From positions 16,001 to 80,000 of the forward strand of contig NW_026971169.1 in the NCBI RefSeq assembly GCF_963678635.1: a DNA stretch of 64,000 bases. The letters are read 5' to 3'. Within the stretch, counting starts at the first letter, position 1. Every line of letters begins with the position of its first letter. The translations under genes were made by a program, and so were the position numbers. Positions 19,184-29,061 of this stretch are shown piece by piece. The notes under the pieces are model-generated. The model worked only from the letters and a program-made list of their open reading frames with translations, had not been told where the DNA came from and searched no databases. The DNA is from Symsagittifera roscoffensis (taxonomy: Eukaryota; Xenacoelomorpha; Acoela; Convolutidae).

Positions 19184-20515
19184 TTAGCATATGCTCAGAT
19201 AGTATTTTTTATGTAAGTAAACTTCTATGTCAGTCTCTGAAAATATCACATGTACAAGTGCGTACAACTCTCTCGGATGTAGCTTTCCCCTATTAGGATC
19301 GTATACTGGCAACGAGAGAGAGGTCACTCCTCTCTCAAACAAAAAATCCCTAAGTCGAGTCAAGGCCAACACCAAGCTCTTTGGATCTACGTGTTGCCTA
19401 TCAGTGGCCTTGGTAACCAGGAAACACAAATATTTCCCTGGTATCTGCGATGCAACAGGGGGCAGCGCTATCATCCCTCCCACACCAGGCCTCTGTTTCC
19501 ACAAAAACTCGATATTTTTATACTCTCTTTTGAAGTCAGCCGCTAGTGCTGTTTTGAAGCTTACGTCCGCGGTTATCGCTATGGCGCACGTGCGTTCCGT
19601 GAGTTTGAAATCGCTGTCCGTTATGACGATATTGTTCGAATAATGGTTCGGTAGATCAAAATACGATTCAAAGATTCGTCCAAAAGGTGGTTTTTTAGCA
19701 TTCTCGCCCTCTGTCTCTAGTTCTCCGGTTTCTCTTGCCGATTTCAATTTTTTTATTATCAGATTTTCGGTGTGGGTGAGTCCCACCCCCACTCCCCGGA
19801 CAAAAATATCCATCGACGTCCCCGTCGATCGCCCAAAGACTAAGAGATCGAGGTTGGATTGTGGAACACGTAGAGGACCATCTGGGGCGACCCAGTTGGA
19901 CTCGGTATTGTCATGACTGATGTAACTGACGCCGTCTCTATCGACGTCCTGAATCGTCAGGATCGTCTCTTTTGGATCTGTCGGCAGATCATGAAGCCAT
20001 TCGAGCACGCGCAAGTTTGTTAATTCTTGCTCATGAGACTGTTCCGCTTCTGGTTCGAACTCCACTTCCGGTTCTGATCGATCGTCGATCCATTCTTGAT
20101 CCATATCGTTCACAAGGTCGATTTCTTCTAGCATCGCCACTTCGTCCAGTCCCACCAGCGAGTCTATGACATCACTTACAACTATCCAGTCTACAACGAA
20201 GTCCTCGCCGTACGGATTGTATTTCTTCTGGTTTTTTCCTCTCTTTCTTTGGCGTGTTTCTATATTGAAAGGAAAGTCAGGCTGTATTCCTTTGTCAATT
20301 TCGGTTTGTTCCGGGCAGTCCCAGTCTTCTTCGGCATAAGGTAGAGTTTCATCGTCCACCTCTACTCGCTCGGTCAACTCGAGATTCAGTGGTAGATCGC
20401 AATCGTCCACCACCTCATTCCCGTCGTTCTTGTCGCGAGTACCCCTTTCATTCACTTCACAAGCAGATCCACTATCAAATAGTCTCCCTCTTGCATGTCC
20501 GCTGGGATGCACCAA
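19184..20515 (-). CDS. ORF1 C-terminal part: acidic linker and macro domain
   Basis: Tail of the ORF1 polyprotein. In copy B the integrase C-terminus and this region lie in one frame (39423-38479); in copy A a frameshift near 20470-20500 splits them. Residues 1-300 are an acidic linker with conserved islands such as LTNLRVLEWL and GTSMD.FVRGVG.GLTHTENL. Residues about 310-440 fit a macro domain of the OARD1/TARG1 type: AIAITADVSFKTALAADFKREY, then GKYLCFLVTKATDR, a helix, GVTSLSLPVYDPNRGKL and FSETDIEVYL. Macro domains bind or hydrolyse ADP-ribose conjugates. The Gly-rich loop with the catalytic Asp of TARG1 is replaced by YDPNRGKL, so hydrolysis is doubtful while binding is possible. Both copies keep the residues despite many silent differences. 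Confidence 0.72.
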   Translation of the reverse strand: MVHPSGHARGRLFDSGSACEVNERGTRDKNDGNEVVDDCDLPLNLELTERVEVDDETLPYAEEDWDCPEQTEIDKGIQPDFPFNIETRQRKRGKNQKKYNPYGEDFVVDWIVVSDVIDSLVGLDEVAMLEEIDLVNDMDQEWIDDRSEPEVEFEPEAEQSHEQELTNLRVLEWLHDLPTDPKETILTIQDVDRDGVSYISHDNTESNWVAPDGPLRVPQSNLDLLVFGRSTGTSMDIFVRGVGVGLTHTENLIIKKLKSARETGELETEGENAKKPPFGRIFESYFDLPNHYSNNIVITDSDFKLTERTCAIAITADVSFKTALAADFKREYKNIEFLWKQRPGVGGMIALPPVASQIPGKYLCFLVTKATDRQHVDPKSLVLALTRLRDFLFERGVTSLSLPVYDPNRGKLHPRELYALVHVIFSETDIEVYLHKKYYLSIC

Positions 20516-21459
20516 TCCTCTGACGAGTCATTGTGTGGTTTGATGTTTTCATAATGAGCTGCTCTTCCAGTGCTCAATCGATTAAAACGACCTCCTTGGT
20601 GCACTTCTGTTATCTGAAATGGACCACGCCATTTCTTTAATAATTTCTTGGTTACTTTTGGTGGAACCACTTCCTGGGACACCCAGACGTATTCGCCAAC
20701 TGAGTAGGCTTTCGCATCAGCTGTCCTTTTATCAAACCTCATTTTTTGTCTAATTTGCGCCTGTTGCGTATTCCTCCTGCATAAGTCATTGAGGTTCTGC
20801 TGTCTTCTAATAACATCCCGCACGTACGTTTGCGGTGCTGTCCTCTTCCCCTCATATTCAGGGTAGAAAAACGTCAATGGGAGCGCTTTTTCATGACCCG
20901 TTAACATCATGTGCGGACTTATTCCCGTGGTGGAATGCTCCGTGCTGTTGTAAGCACCCATCACTTGCGGCAAGTGCTTGTCCCAGTCATCCATGTAACG
21001 CGAGCAGTAGACTCTCAGCATGGATACCAGTGTGCGATTTTGCCTCTCGACTAGGCCATTCGTTTGCGGGTGATAAGTGATCGAGTGGGCCTGCGCTACC
21101 TGCGACCTTTTCATCAACTCCTTCGTGAGATCGCCCACGAATGCTTTGCCATTGTCCGATTGGAACGTGATGGGGCAGCCATGCCTCGCTATCCACACAT
21201 TTATCAAATGATGACATGTTTCTTCCGCCGATGCTGTCATGCAGGGTGCTGCTTCCGCATACTTCGTAAAATGGTCGATCATTACCAGCACCTGATTAAA
21301 GCCCGTTGCTGTCATGCAGATTTTCTGATGATCAATTTGCACCACTTCGTTGAAACCTGACGACTCTATTGACTGTAGGGGGAACCTTAGCTTCCTGGGA
21401 TCCTTCGCCTGCTGACATGACAGGCATGCTGCGATCCACTTCTCACAAGCCTTCTTCAA
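20452..21459 (-). CDS. Integrase domain of ORF1, copy A
   Basis: Retroviral-type integrase that inserts the cDNA into host DNA. The zinc-binding start (HDQMGHQG) lies upstream in the RT frame and the CLSCQ pair lies here (HHCC). Catalytic residues are Asp43 (QIDHQ), Asp102 (SDNGKAF) and Glu138 (NGLVERQN), with exactly 35 residues between the last two, the D,D35E arrangement. The C-terminal GPF motif (KWRGPFQITEVH) is typical of Ty3/gypsy integrases. An in-frame TAA at 21478-21480 separates it from the RT segment, and a frameshift near its end detaches the macro part. No chromodomain is seen; the macro-domain tail occupies the place where some gypsy integrases carry one. Confidence 0.9.
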   Translation of the reverse strand: MKKACEKWIAACLSCQQAKDPRKLRFPLQSIESSGFNEVVQIDHQKICMTATGFNQVLVMIDHFTKYAEAAPCMTASAEETCHHLINVWIARHGCPITFQSDNGKAFVGDLTKELMKRSQVAQAHSITYHPQTNGLVERQNRTLVSMLRVYCSRYMDDWDKHLPQVMGAYNSTEHSTTGISPHMMLTGHEKALPLTFFYPEYEGKRTAPQTYVRDVIRRQQNLNDLCRRNTQQAQIRQKMRFDKRTADAKAYSVGEYVWVSQEVVPPKVTKKLLKKWRGPFQITEVHQGGRFNRLSTGRAAHYENIKPHNDSSEDWCIPADMQEGDYLIVDLLVK

Positions 21460-21477
21460 TCCCGGCCATTCGAATCG

Positions 21478-24400
21478 TTACTGTATCCTGTTATACACTT
21501 TGTCCACGCCTTGATGGCCCATCTGATCATGTGAGCGAAAGAGCAATTCGGTCTGGTACAACTGTGGTAACACTATTGAATTGTATTTATAGAGGACCTT
21601 GTCCTCCTCTTTTCGTTTGCAGGCTACGATTCCGTCCTTGTTCAGGTACAACAAGTCGTTTCGCTTCAGGTAGAATTGCTTCAGGATTTTGTAACTGTCT
21701 TCTTCCAAATCTCCCTTGTCAGGTGCTCCATTCTCGATCCATCTCTTCAGACTGCTCGTCATTCTATCATTTCGTTGAGCCCTTAGGAGATCCGACAGCC
21801 TGTACCTGGCTTTCAAATACGTCTTTACCACGTTCATTTGCCCACTCATTATCTCCGGAGCATGAGCATCGTCCATCAACTTGACACACCATATCTTTTT
21901 CATAGGCGTCGCTTCCTGCACAGATGGTAGCAGATTGGTACGGACGACCGTACTATGTGGCAGCAATCTGGTTGGGCGTTTCGAAACTGCTATCAGCTCG
22001 AGCTCGTCTGCAGCATTATCTACCACAGTGCCCTCTTCATCTGAGGTGTATCTGTCTCTGTCTGGATCCTGATGCGTTTCTCGGTCCAGCCCACGCTGCT
22101 TCCAGTCCACCAATAAGGAGTGGATTGCGATCTCTGACATATCGGAATTCGAAGTTGTTTCAGATGTGTTGTCCCAGGACTGGTGCCTCGAGTCAACACT
22201 TGAGTCGACTGATTTCCCAACATCATATTCCAAGTTGTCTGAGATGTTTCTCGACTCCCCGGACAAAACTCTGTCCATCGGTCGCTTCAAACCCGACACC
22301 CCGGACAAAATTCTGCCCCTAGGTTGTCTCGTCAACCTCTCCCCGGACAAGTCGTCCTGCACGGGCTCAAAGGTGTCTGACTCCTCAGACGAGTCGTCCT
22401 TGACTGGCTCGAAGGTATCAGACTCCCCGGACATTGTCTCCTCCACGGACGAACAATCTGGGCTCGGCTCGTATTCTTCTTTTGCATCCGTGAAATGCAC
22501 TCTCCTCGTGAAGCTAGATTTCGACCTGATCCTGACTTCCTCAGTAGTTTGGTTCTGATTCAGTGTTCCATATTCAGTGAACGAAGTTCTCAACAAGACC
22601 TCCTTCGGCATCGAGCTCACCAGCTGGTTGACAATCGACCTGCAATCCCGTTCAACGCCTCGGCTGCGAATGGACATGGGCCTCTTCTCTGTTCTCTCGG
22701 TGACAGTCAACCGCTGCATGGTCTCCATCCATTCACGATCATGCCTATCCACTTCCCTGTCCAACAAGTCACGGAGCTTTCCCATGACGTCCGGCGCCAC
22801 GTTCCCCGTCCTGTTCAATAGAGCCATGCTGTTTATACCCAGCCTGGTAAGTTCTTGCTGTACCAAGTTGGATCGGACTAGCAGATCCAACGGAACGGGC
22901 TCGCCTCTGGCTAAAAGCTTTATCTCCGCGGCCGTCTCCACTGGAAGGTCAGGGTGTCCGGGTATAGGATGTCCTGACTTGTCTAACCACCTAGTAAGTG
23001 GCAGCTTGTCGTAGGTTTCTTTGTCCAGAAAGGAAAACCCGTCTATGATCTCTGATTGGTTAGCCTGTTTCTCCTCGAGGCGCTCATAAAATTCTGTCTT
23101 TTTACTGAGGCTATCTGCGTTCTGGTGCTTGTCACGGGTACGGTGCTCTATGATCATGTGATATCTATCCAGGCGCACGATCCAACGACCAATATAGCTT
23201 TGGTCCATCGAATAGGTTTTCAGCCAGGCAAGGGCACGATTATCCACACGTAACTTGAAGGGAGCACTCCCCAAGTAGGCCCTGTATTTTTCCACGAAAG
23301 TGATCACCGCAAACATCTTCGCTTTTGGTGCGCCGTACTTCATTTCAGTATCACTCAGGACTTTACTCCCGTAGGCTATCGGACGAAGAACCGTTCTCCC
23401 GTTCCACTCCTGCTCCTGGTGAAGTATGCCCGATATCGCAACCACTGATGCATCCGTGTCCAGCACGAACATCCCCTTCTCTGTTGGCATGCCGAGGACC
23501 GGTGCCTCGCAAAGCTCACGTTTGATGTTTTCAAATGAAACTTGTGCCTCATCAGTCCAGGTGAACTTTTTGCCCTTGTTTCTCTTCAACCTCTGCATGG
23601 GATATATTTTGTCAGCATACTCCTTGATGAACTCTCGATAATAATTAGCGAATCCCAAAAAACTCATCAGCTGTGTATCTGTCTTAGGTGCCTTCCAGGT
23701 CAGCACCGCTTCAACCGCTTCGGGATCTGGTCTCACTCCATGTTTGTCAACCAGGCGGCCCAGATACTTTATGGAATCCCTGAGGATTTCACACTTAGAG
23801 GGTTTACATTTCAGAGCCGCCTGCTTCATGCAAGAAAACACCTCCTGCAACCTCTCTATGTGGTCTTCTAAGGTTGGTGTTGCAATCACGACATCATCGA
23901 CATAACACATGATGAGATTCCCGTATTTCTTAGTGACGCTCGTGAGTGCCTGGGCCATCAGTCGCTCGAATGTGGCCGTCGCGTTGCACAATCCGAATGG
24001 CATCTTCTTCCACTGGAACAGTCCCAGCTCACACGCGAAGCCTGTTTTCTCTCGATCTTCCTTTCTGAGTGGCACTTGCCAGAATGCAGAATCCAACGTC
24101 GTGAAGAACTTCGCGTCTCCCAGCTTGGATAGGCTCTCATCGATGCGGGGAATCGGGTATGCGTCCTTTATAGTCACTGCGTTCAGATAACGGAAATCAC
24201 AACAAAATCTGAGTTGTCCCCCTTTCTTTTTCGCCATGACCACACCACAAGCCCATGGGGACTTCGACGGCTCGATCATGTCGTACTCCAATAACATCTC
24301 GATTTCCTTCCTACACGCTTCTGACTTGTTCGGGGTCATTCTTCTCGCCCCTTCCCTATGAGGTACCGAGCCCTCTTCTATCTCAATCTCGTGCTCTACA

Positions 24401-25077
24401 AAATTGCAACAACCTATGTCAGCCTTATGCTTCGAAAAAACGTCTGCGTTCCGATTTAGCACCGCTCTAAGCGAATCTAGTTCCTTGTCTGATATTTTAC
24501 CCTTCAGATGTTCTATCTCAGGTAGGACAGGCTTATTCACTGCTAACTCTGCCTCCGTCGGTCCCTCAGGGAAGTTGGAACAACTAGACAGCCCATCATC
24601 TGTTTCCGACTTCCTTGAAAACAATTTCCTAGAAGACTTCAATTCATTCACTCTTTTCATTATACATTCTTGGTTCGCATGCAATGGACATTTAGTTACA
24701 TCAAACTTTTTCAAGTTCTCCACACTCTGAAAGTCTGTGTTCAGAGGCAAAGCGTAGCCAAGTTTCTTTCCCCTCTGTATTGTCACTGTTGTTGCTTCTG
24801 TGTTCAATAACACACTCACACACAGTCCGCTCTGAGTGAGTGAGAATCTTCTTCCTAAAATAGCCGAGCTTTTACTGTTTGGATTTGGTACCAGACACAC
24901 CTGCCTGTCATTGCTGAGTTCATTCAAGTTCCTCATCCTAAACGTCGCTACTACGGCTTGGTTTGGTTTTAATCTAACTTTTCGATCCAGAAAAATCGGC
25001 ACCTTGGCCTGATTAATTAAGATCTTATTAAGGGGTCTTTTTTCATACTTTCTCTCAGGATCCTTGATCCTAATCAA
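21478..25077 (-). CDS. Reverse transcriptase and RNase H of ORF1, copy A
   Basis: 1,199 codons. Reverse transcriptase at about 250-450: the motif A Asp is at 329 (FFTTLD), although two residues that copy B has right after it are missing. The PFGLCNA.ATF motif is present and the catalytic YVDD is at 392-395. Ty3-type RNase H at about 535-660: VLDTDAS (540-542), VDNRAL (612) and NADSLS (655). The acidic residue expected in the YGAPKAEM-like motif is Lys587, so RNase H activity is probably lost. From 660 to 1,100 is a long linker with an array of LSGE/S repeats (22254-22433), then the H2 half of the integrase zinc finger. A TAG at 25153-25155 lies just upstream in the same frame and a TAA ends it. 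Confidence 0.9.
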   Translation of the reverse strand: MIRIKDPERKYEKRPLNKILINQAKVPIFLDRKVRLKPNQAVVATFRMRNLNELSNDRQVCLVPNPNSKSSAILGRRFSLTQSGLCVSVLLNTEATTVTIQRGKKLGYALPLNTDFQSVENLKKFDVTKCPLHANQECIMKRVNELKSSRKLFSRKSETDDGLSSCSNFPEGPTEAELAVNKPVLPEIEHLKGKISDKELDSLRAVLNRNADVFSKHKADIGCCNFVEHEIEIEEGSVPHREGARRMTPNKSEACRKEIEMLLEYDMIEPSKSPWACGVVMAKKKGGQLRFCCDFRYLNAVTIKDAYPIPRIDESLSKLGDAKFFTTLDSAFWQVPLRKEDREKTGFACELGLFQWKKMPFGLCNATATFERLMAQALTSVTKKYGNLIMCYVDDVVIATPTLEDHIERLQEVFSCMKQAALKCKPSKCEILRDSIKYLGRLVDKHGVRPDPEAVEAVLTWKAPKTDTQLMSFLGFANYYREFIKEYADKIYPMQRLKRNKGKKFTWTDEAQVSFENIKRELCEAPVLGMPTEKGMFVLDTDASVVAISGILHQEQEWNGRTVLRPIAYGSKVLSDTEMKYGAPKAKMFAVITFVEKYRAYLGSAPFKLRVDNRALAWLKTYSMDQSYIGRWIVRLDRYHMIIEHRTRDKHQNADSLSKKTEFYERLEEKQANQSEIIDGFSFLDKETYDKLPLTRWLDKSGHPIPGHPDLPVETAAEIKLLARGEPVPLDLLVRSNLVQQELTRLGINSMALLNRTGNVAPDVMGKLRDLLDREVDRHDREWMETMQRLTVTERTEKRPMSIRSRGVERDCRSIVNQLVSSMPKEVLLRTSFTEYGTLNQNQTTEEVRIRSKSSFTRRVHFTDAKEEYEPSPDCSSVEETMSGESDTFEPVKDDSSEESDTFEPVQDDLSGERLTRQPRGRILSGVSGLKRPMDRVLSGESRNISDNLEYDVGKSVDSSVDSRHQSWDNTSETTSNSDMSEIAIHSLLVDWKQRGLDRETHQDPDRDRYTSDEEGTVVDNAADELELIAVSKRPTRLLPHSTVVRTNLLPSVQEATPMKKIWCVKLMDDAHAPEIMSGQMNVVKTYLKARYRLSDLLRAQRNDRMTSSLKRWIENGAPDKGDLEEDSYKILKQFYLKRNDLLYLNKDGIVACKRKEEDKVLYKYNSIVLPQLYQTELLFRSHDQMGHQGVDKVYNRIQ
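22254..22433 (-). repeat. Array of PPT-like motifs in the RT-INT linker, copy A
   Basis: ACTCCCCGGACA (sense TGTCCGGGGAGT) or a one- to two-base variant occurs at 22254, 22296, 22338 and 22422, with a weaker form near 22383. All are in frame and encode LSGE/V-S. The same 12-mer borders the 3' LTR (9553) and precedes the macro domain (19791). Confidence 0.7.
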
Positions 25078-25152
25078 CCCGTCATTGAGATCGATCGTGA
25101 CGTCAAAGTTGCGAACGAAATCCCTTCCTAAGATGAACTGATCGGATTCGTC

Positions 25153-28100
25153 CTAATTCTCCACTACTAAGAAGCTCATCCAAAGATGTCTTCCTCCGAG
25201 CTGCAGTGAAATAATCGGGGTTCGTCCACTCACATAGATCGCTCCCTGATTGGCAGCTGCCAACCTGATGTTTGTCGGTATGAGATCCGACCTTTCGAAA
25301 CCCATGTCGGTCCAAGTTTTGACTGGCATGACACTAACCACTGCTCCCGTGTCTAGCAGTCCCTTTACTGAAAGTTGTCTGCCTTGCACGTCTAGAACGT
25401 GTGCGACCAGATCGGACTCGCAACCTATATGCACCGCATCTTGTTCGAGCATCGCGTTGTGTCCGATTCGTCTAACCTTCAGCTCCTCTTGACCAATGTA
25501 TATCCGGCCAATCTGATCGTTCGCATCAGTTATATGAGCTTTCGTGTAGATGTTGATGCCATCCACATTCATTAGGATCGGGTAAGGGCCATGGGCATCG
25601 ATATAATGTCCGTCCACTTTCATCAGCCTCCGACCTCCCGTTGTGAGCAGCGCTCGCACTGCCCTGGAGTCCAGTTTGGGATCTTTCTCCTTCAGGTAGT
25701 CGGCATAGATGTCCAGGTGGACTAGTGTAATCTCGGATGGTTCACTCAAGTTCTTGACCACCTGGTGCCCTGCGACTGAGATGATGGACATTATTTTGGT
25801 CCCCTCCTTCGTCATGCCGAAAGTCTTACCAGATATAACGTTCAGTTTTAGTCCCTGTTTCCTCCGTTCCTCTTTGTCTTCTACTTTTGTCGCTTTACCC
25901 AGAACATTAAAACTTTCCCGAAGATCTGTGCTTTCCAGCTCCGACCTCACCCATTGCTCCACTTCTTTTGTGGCTAGGTCCTGTTTGACATTCTGCAGCG
26001 CTGTCCTTGCCGCCAGGCCGTAATCCACCTTGAGTGGGCTAGACGACTCTGCTTCGAGGTTCGAGGCCACCACCTCGTCAGGCCATGTCTTAACCTTTTT
26101 GGTCGTGAAGGTGTTCGGTGTCGTCTCCTTTCTACGAGATTCAGCCTCGTTCATCAGACGTGCTCGACTGGCCTTGACACCCGAATGCGCCTCTTCGTGG
26201 CGGGGATGTTTCGCGTCCGCTACTGCATCCCAAATTTGAGTACAATCCGACTTGAAGTGTCCCTCCAAATTACAGAAGAAACACCTCGGACCATATTTCA
26301 TGATGAGCCCTCTGACGTACTCTTCATGATCCTCGTCGGTCGCGTCGGCGTCCTCGAGAAAGTAGCCTATGGCCTTCATGTTCTGTTTGTATGCAGAACA
26401 CGCGGAAACGTGATGGTCCATCGAACCACAATTCGCACAGGACCTCCTCTTATCCATGTCATCGCGAGGTTTGTACCAACTGGAATTCGCACCAGTGTTT
26501 GTCCCGCTATAGTTGCCATAATTGCTGTAACGGTTTTGCGCCCTCGGTTTTATGAGTAAATACTCGCGTGACTTCATACGCAAGTCGTCAGGCGTGGGTA
26601 CCTGGTCAAGCGACAGGGTGAAGTGAGTGGCCAACATCGTCTTCAACTCCTCACTCCTTACCCCATCCATGAACTTCGAAGCAATCGCCAAGTTTCGCTC
26701 GGATATTCTCTCATCCGGGTTTTTTCTCCTCCTAAGCAATTCAAGGTCGTCCAAGATTTTATCTATGTATTCGTCATCTCTTTGACGCCTCTTTTCGAAC
26801 TTCACCATAGCCTGGTGCCCTTTTACTCCAGAGCCGAAACGATTCAGCAGGATGTCGAATATCTTGCGAGCGCTGTCTCTCTCATTGGCTCTTTTCGCCA
26901 TTACACAACTTAATGCAGTACCCTCCAGGTTGCTCGTCAGCGCGCTGCACTCTTGTTTCTTGGAGAGATTCTCTTCCTCAAAGTGTAACTTCATCACCTC
27001 TATCCAAGTATCAATGCAGCCGTCTGACTCGTCTTTATATGACTTCGGCTTTTTCAGTGTCCTTCTTGACCTTTCTCCTCTCTCGGTTGACTTCGAGAGC
27101 TTGGTGATGAATGTTTCGAGAGATCTGTTCAGAGGCTCAAACATCGAGGCATACATCGTTGTGTCCTGTGAGACTGTAGTCAGATCTGGTACTGAACTGA
27201 CTTGTGGCACGGTTGGCAACCTTGTCTCCGGGGTGGCATCTGCCTCCGGCGGGACTGGATTCGTCCAGCCAGGCCTCTGCGGGGCTGCCCTTGGCCGCTC
27301 CTTGTTTCTAGGTTCGTAGTTCGTTCTCGAGCCTTGCTGGGCTCTGGCATTGCTGCCCGTACCATCTCCATCATTCGCATGGCGTGAGCGCTCCCTTGGG
27401 TTGGAATGTTCCTGGCAACTACTCCTATTCAGGATCGCGTCAAGCTTCCGCATCAATAAGTCAGACTTTGCATCTAACCTCTTCTCCAGGCTAGTCATCG
27501 TGTGGGCGTAGGTACTAACATGATCGTTCAACATTCGTTCGATCTCCCTGGTCATCCTAGTCTCTCTTTCGTATGACTCCTTGCTTGCCTGTGCCAGGCT
27601 CTCCGCCAGGCATTGATCGGTGTTGCGAATCAACTGAGCTTGATCAACCCTCGCCTGCGACTTCACGTGCGTTAGTTCATCTCTCAGATTCTCTTGACCC
27701 TTGTGAGCTCTCTCATCAACCTGATCTATTCTTTTAGTCATGTCCCGTCTCAGTTCATCCAGACCATTCATTACGCCAGCGAACATGTCACTTATGTCGC
27801 CAGTGGCCCCAAATGACGGGGTTAGTCCCAGAGAAGATGAGGTCAACTGCGGCTGCAGCCTGGTGCTTGATGACGCACCGCCTTTTTGCTTGCTCATGGA
27901 CGTCATTAATCTGTCGAAGGTTGATGACGCTCCCATCGTTATCCCATCTGACATGGGCCTGGTCGGCGAGGCTGACGACGCCTTCCTGCTCTTATCGTTC
28001 CTTGGGCACGGTGTGAGGTTCACATCCGGATGGGATGTCTCCGGGTAGTCATAACTGGAAGTCAAACCTACAGTTGGTAGTGACGCCATGCGCTCGTCGT

Positions 28101-28716
28101 ACAAAGACTTCCAACTCTTCTTGGCCTTCGAACCCGGTTGCTCTTCACTCGGGCTTATATTCGACATCATCGCGTTGTTGCTCTGCTTGGCCAGAGATGA
28201 GTGGGTACTAGCCGAATGTGAGTATTCTCCCCTCCACCTGTGACTCTTGGTCTCCGATTTGGACATTCCCTTGAATAACACTTCCTCTCGCGGCTCGACC
28301 TCGGAACGCTCCGAGGTCTCCTCCGTCCTCTCGACTTCCTTCCGCTCGAGGTCCTCGCTTGGCTCAAAGTCGGGTCGAATGAGCGTCTGTTCTTCCTCGT
28401 CAAAGTGGTCCACAAGCGTTTCGCTCGCGGTTCCGGTTTCGGCGCTCCGCCTTTGATCGCCATCGAGGTTTTTCTCGCTCCTCAATCTCATTTCGCTCAC
28501 TGAAAGATCAGGTTGACCTTTAGTCGACTCGTTTTCGGCAAAGACGTCGGAGGCGCTGCTAAACGAGGACTGGCTACGCCTAGTTTCAAATTTTCGCGTG
28601 CTGCCCTTACTCAGCCTGGGAATCTTAGTAGTCAATCCTAACGAGTCCCTGCGCTGCAGTGCTTTGTTACAAAAACAATTTTCGTATGATTTAATGGCGA
28701 TGCACACGTACCGCAA
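25153..28716 (-). CDS. Gag and aspartic protease of ORF1, copy A
   Basis: 1,187 codons. A charged, Ser-rich N-terminus leads into a coiled coil around 350-470 (MTKRIDQVDERAHKGQ onward), a Gag capsid-like helical region around 560-720, and two zinc knuckles of CX2CX4HX4C form (CANCGSMDHHVSAC near 757 and CFFCNLEGHFKSDC near 810). An aspartic protease follows, with LLDTGAVVSVMP near 1120. Its distal ILGRDFV motif lies just beyond a TAG at 25153-25155, in the same frame; copy B has a sense codon there, so the stop is a lesion rather than a programmed site. Homology with the other copies starts at about 28647 (SLGL...IPRL), where they have an ATG and this copy has GAC. The true start is therefore uncertain or has been lost. 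Confidence 0.85.
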   Translation of the reverse strand: MRYVCIAIKSYENCFCNKALQRRDSLGLTTKIPRLSKGSTRKFETRRSQSSFSSASDVFAENESTKGQPDLSVSEMRLRSEKNLDGDQRRSAETGTASETLVDHFDEEEQTLIRPDFEPSEDLERKEVERTEETSERSEVEPREEVLFKGMSKSETKSHRWRGEYSHSASTHSSLAKQSNNAMMSNISPSEEQPGSKAKKSWKSLYDERMASLPTVGLTSSYDYPETSHPDVNLTPCPRNDKSRKASSASPTRPMSDGITMGASSTFDRLMTSMSKQKGGASSSTRLQPQLTSSSLGLTPSFGATGDISDMFAGVMNGLDELRRDMTKRIDQVDERAHKGQENLRDELTHVKSQARVDQAQLIRNTDQCLAESLAQASKESYERETRMTREIERMLNDHVSTYAHTMTSLEKRLDAKSDLLMRKLDAILNRSSCQEHSNPRERSRHANDGDGTGSNARAQQGSRTNYEPRNKERPRAAPQRPGWTNPVPPEADATPETRLPTVPQVSSVPDLTTVSQDTTMYASMFEPLNRSLETFITKLSKSTERGERSRRTLKKPKSYKDESDGCIDTWIEVMKLHFEEENLSKKQECSALTSNLEGTALSCVMAKRANERDSARKIFDILLNRFGSGVKGHQAMVKFEKRRQRDDEYIDKILDDLELLRRRKNPDERISERNLAIASKFMDGVRSEELKTMLATHFTLSLDQVPTPDDLRMKSREYLLIKPRAQNRYSNYGNYSGTNTGANSSWYKPRDDMDKRRSCANCGSMDHHVSACSAYKQNMKAIGYFLEDADATDEDHEEYVRGLIMKYGPRCFFCNLEGHFKSDCTQIWDAVADAKHPRHEEAHSGVKASRARLMNEAESRRKETTPNTFTTKKVKTWPDEVVASNLEAESSSPLKVDYGLAARTALQNVKQDLATKEVEQWVRSELESTDLRESFNVLGKATKVEDKEERRKQGLKLNVISGKTFGMTKEGTKIMSIISVAGHQVVKNLSEPSEITLVHLDIYADYLKEKDPKLDSRAVRALLTTGGRRLMKVDGHYIDAHGPYPILMNVDGINIYTKAHITDANDQIGRIYIGQEELKVRRIGHNAMLEQDAVHIGCESDLVAHVLDVQGRQLSVKGLLDTGAVVSVMPVKTWTDMGFERSDLIPTNIRLAAANQGAIYVSGRTPIISLQLGGRHLWMSFLVVEN

Positions 28717-29061
28717 ACAAATTCAAGTTAAATTACTTAACGCTGCCTCCTTGATCTCGTAAGTATCAAGAGTGCCTCTTAGGTCTCTCAATGACAATCT
28801 TAGTGACTCAGCTAGAGTTACACACACAGGGCCTGCTCAGTATTGATATAATGTTAGCTCAACCCTGTCGTATATTATAACAGTATCACAAAATTTTCAC
28901 AAGAGATAATCAACACACCAAACACAATAGATAATCAGATTAAACAATCTTTGATAAAAAGCAGTGATGACTCAGAAACAGATCAATAAAACTTAGTCTT
29001 AAAGAAAAAGACTTCCCCCAATCGGAACGATCCGAAAGAACAAAGCCCAGGACACAGTCTT

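Noticed and set aside
20452..20515. Macro region as a separate gene with its own start at 20515
   Set aside because: Copy B carries integrase end and acidic linker in one frame. The apparent separate start in copy A results from a frameshift.
21369..21884. Plus-strand open frame of 171 codons
   Set aside because: Antisense to integrase and RT linker coding sequence, with Ser/Pro/Cys-rich composition typical of a shadow frame.
25153..25155. Programmed readthrough stop between protease and RT
   Set aside because: The TAG falls inside the protease domain, before its ILGRDFV motif, and copy B has a sense codon there, so it is a lesion.
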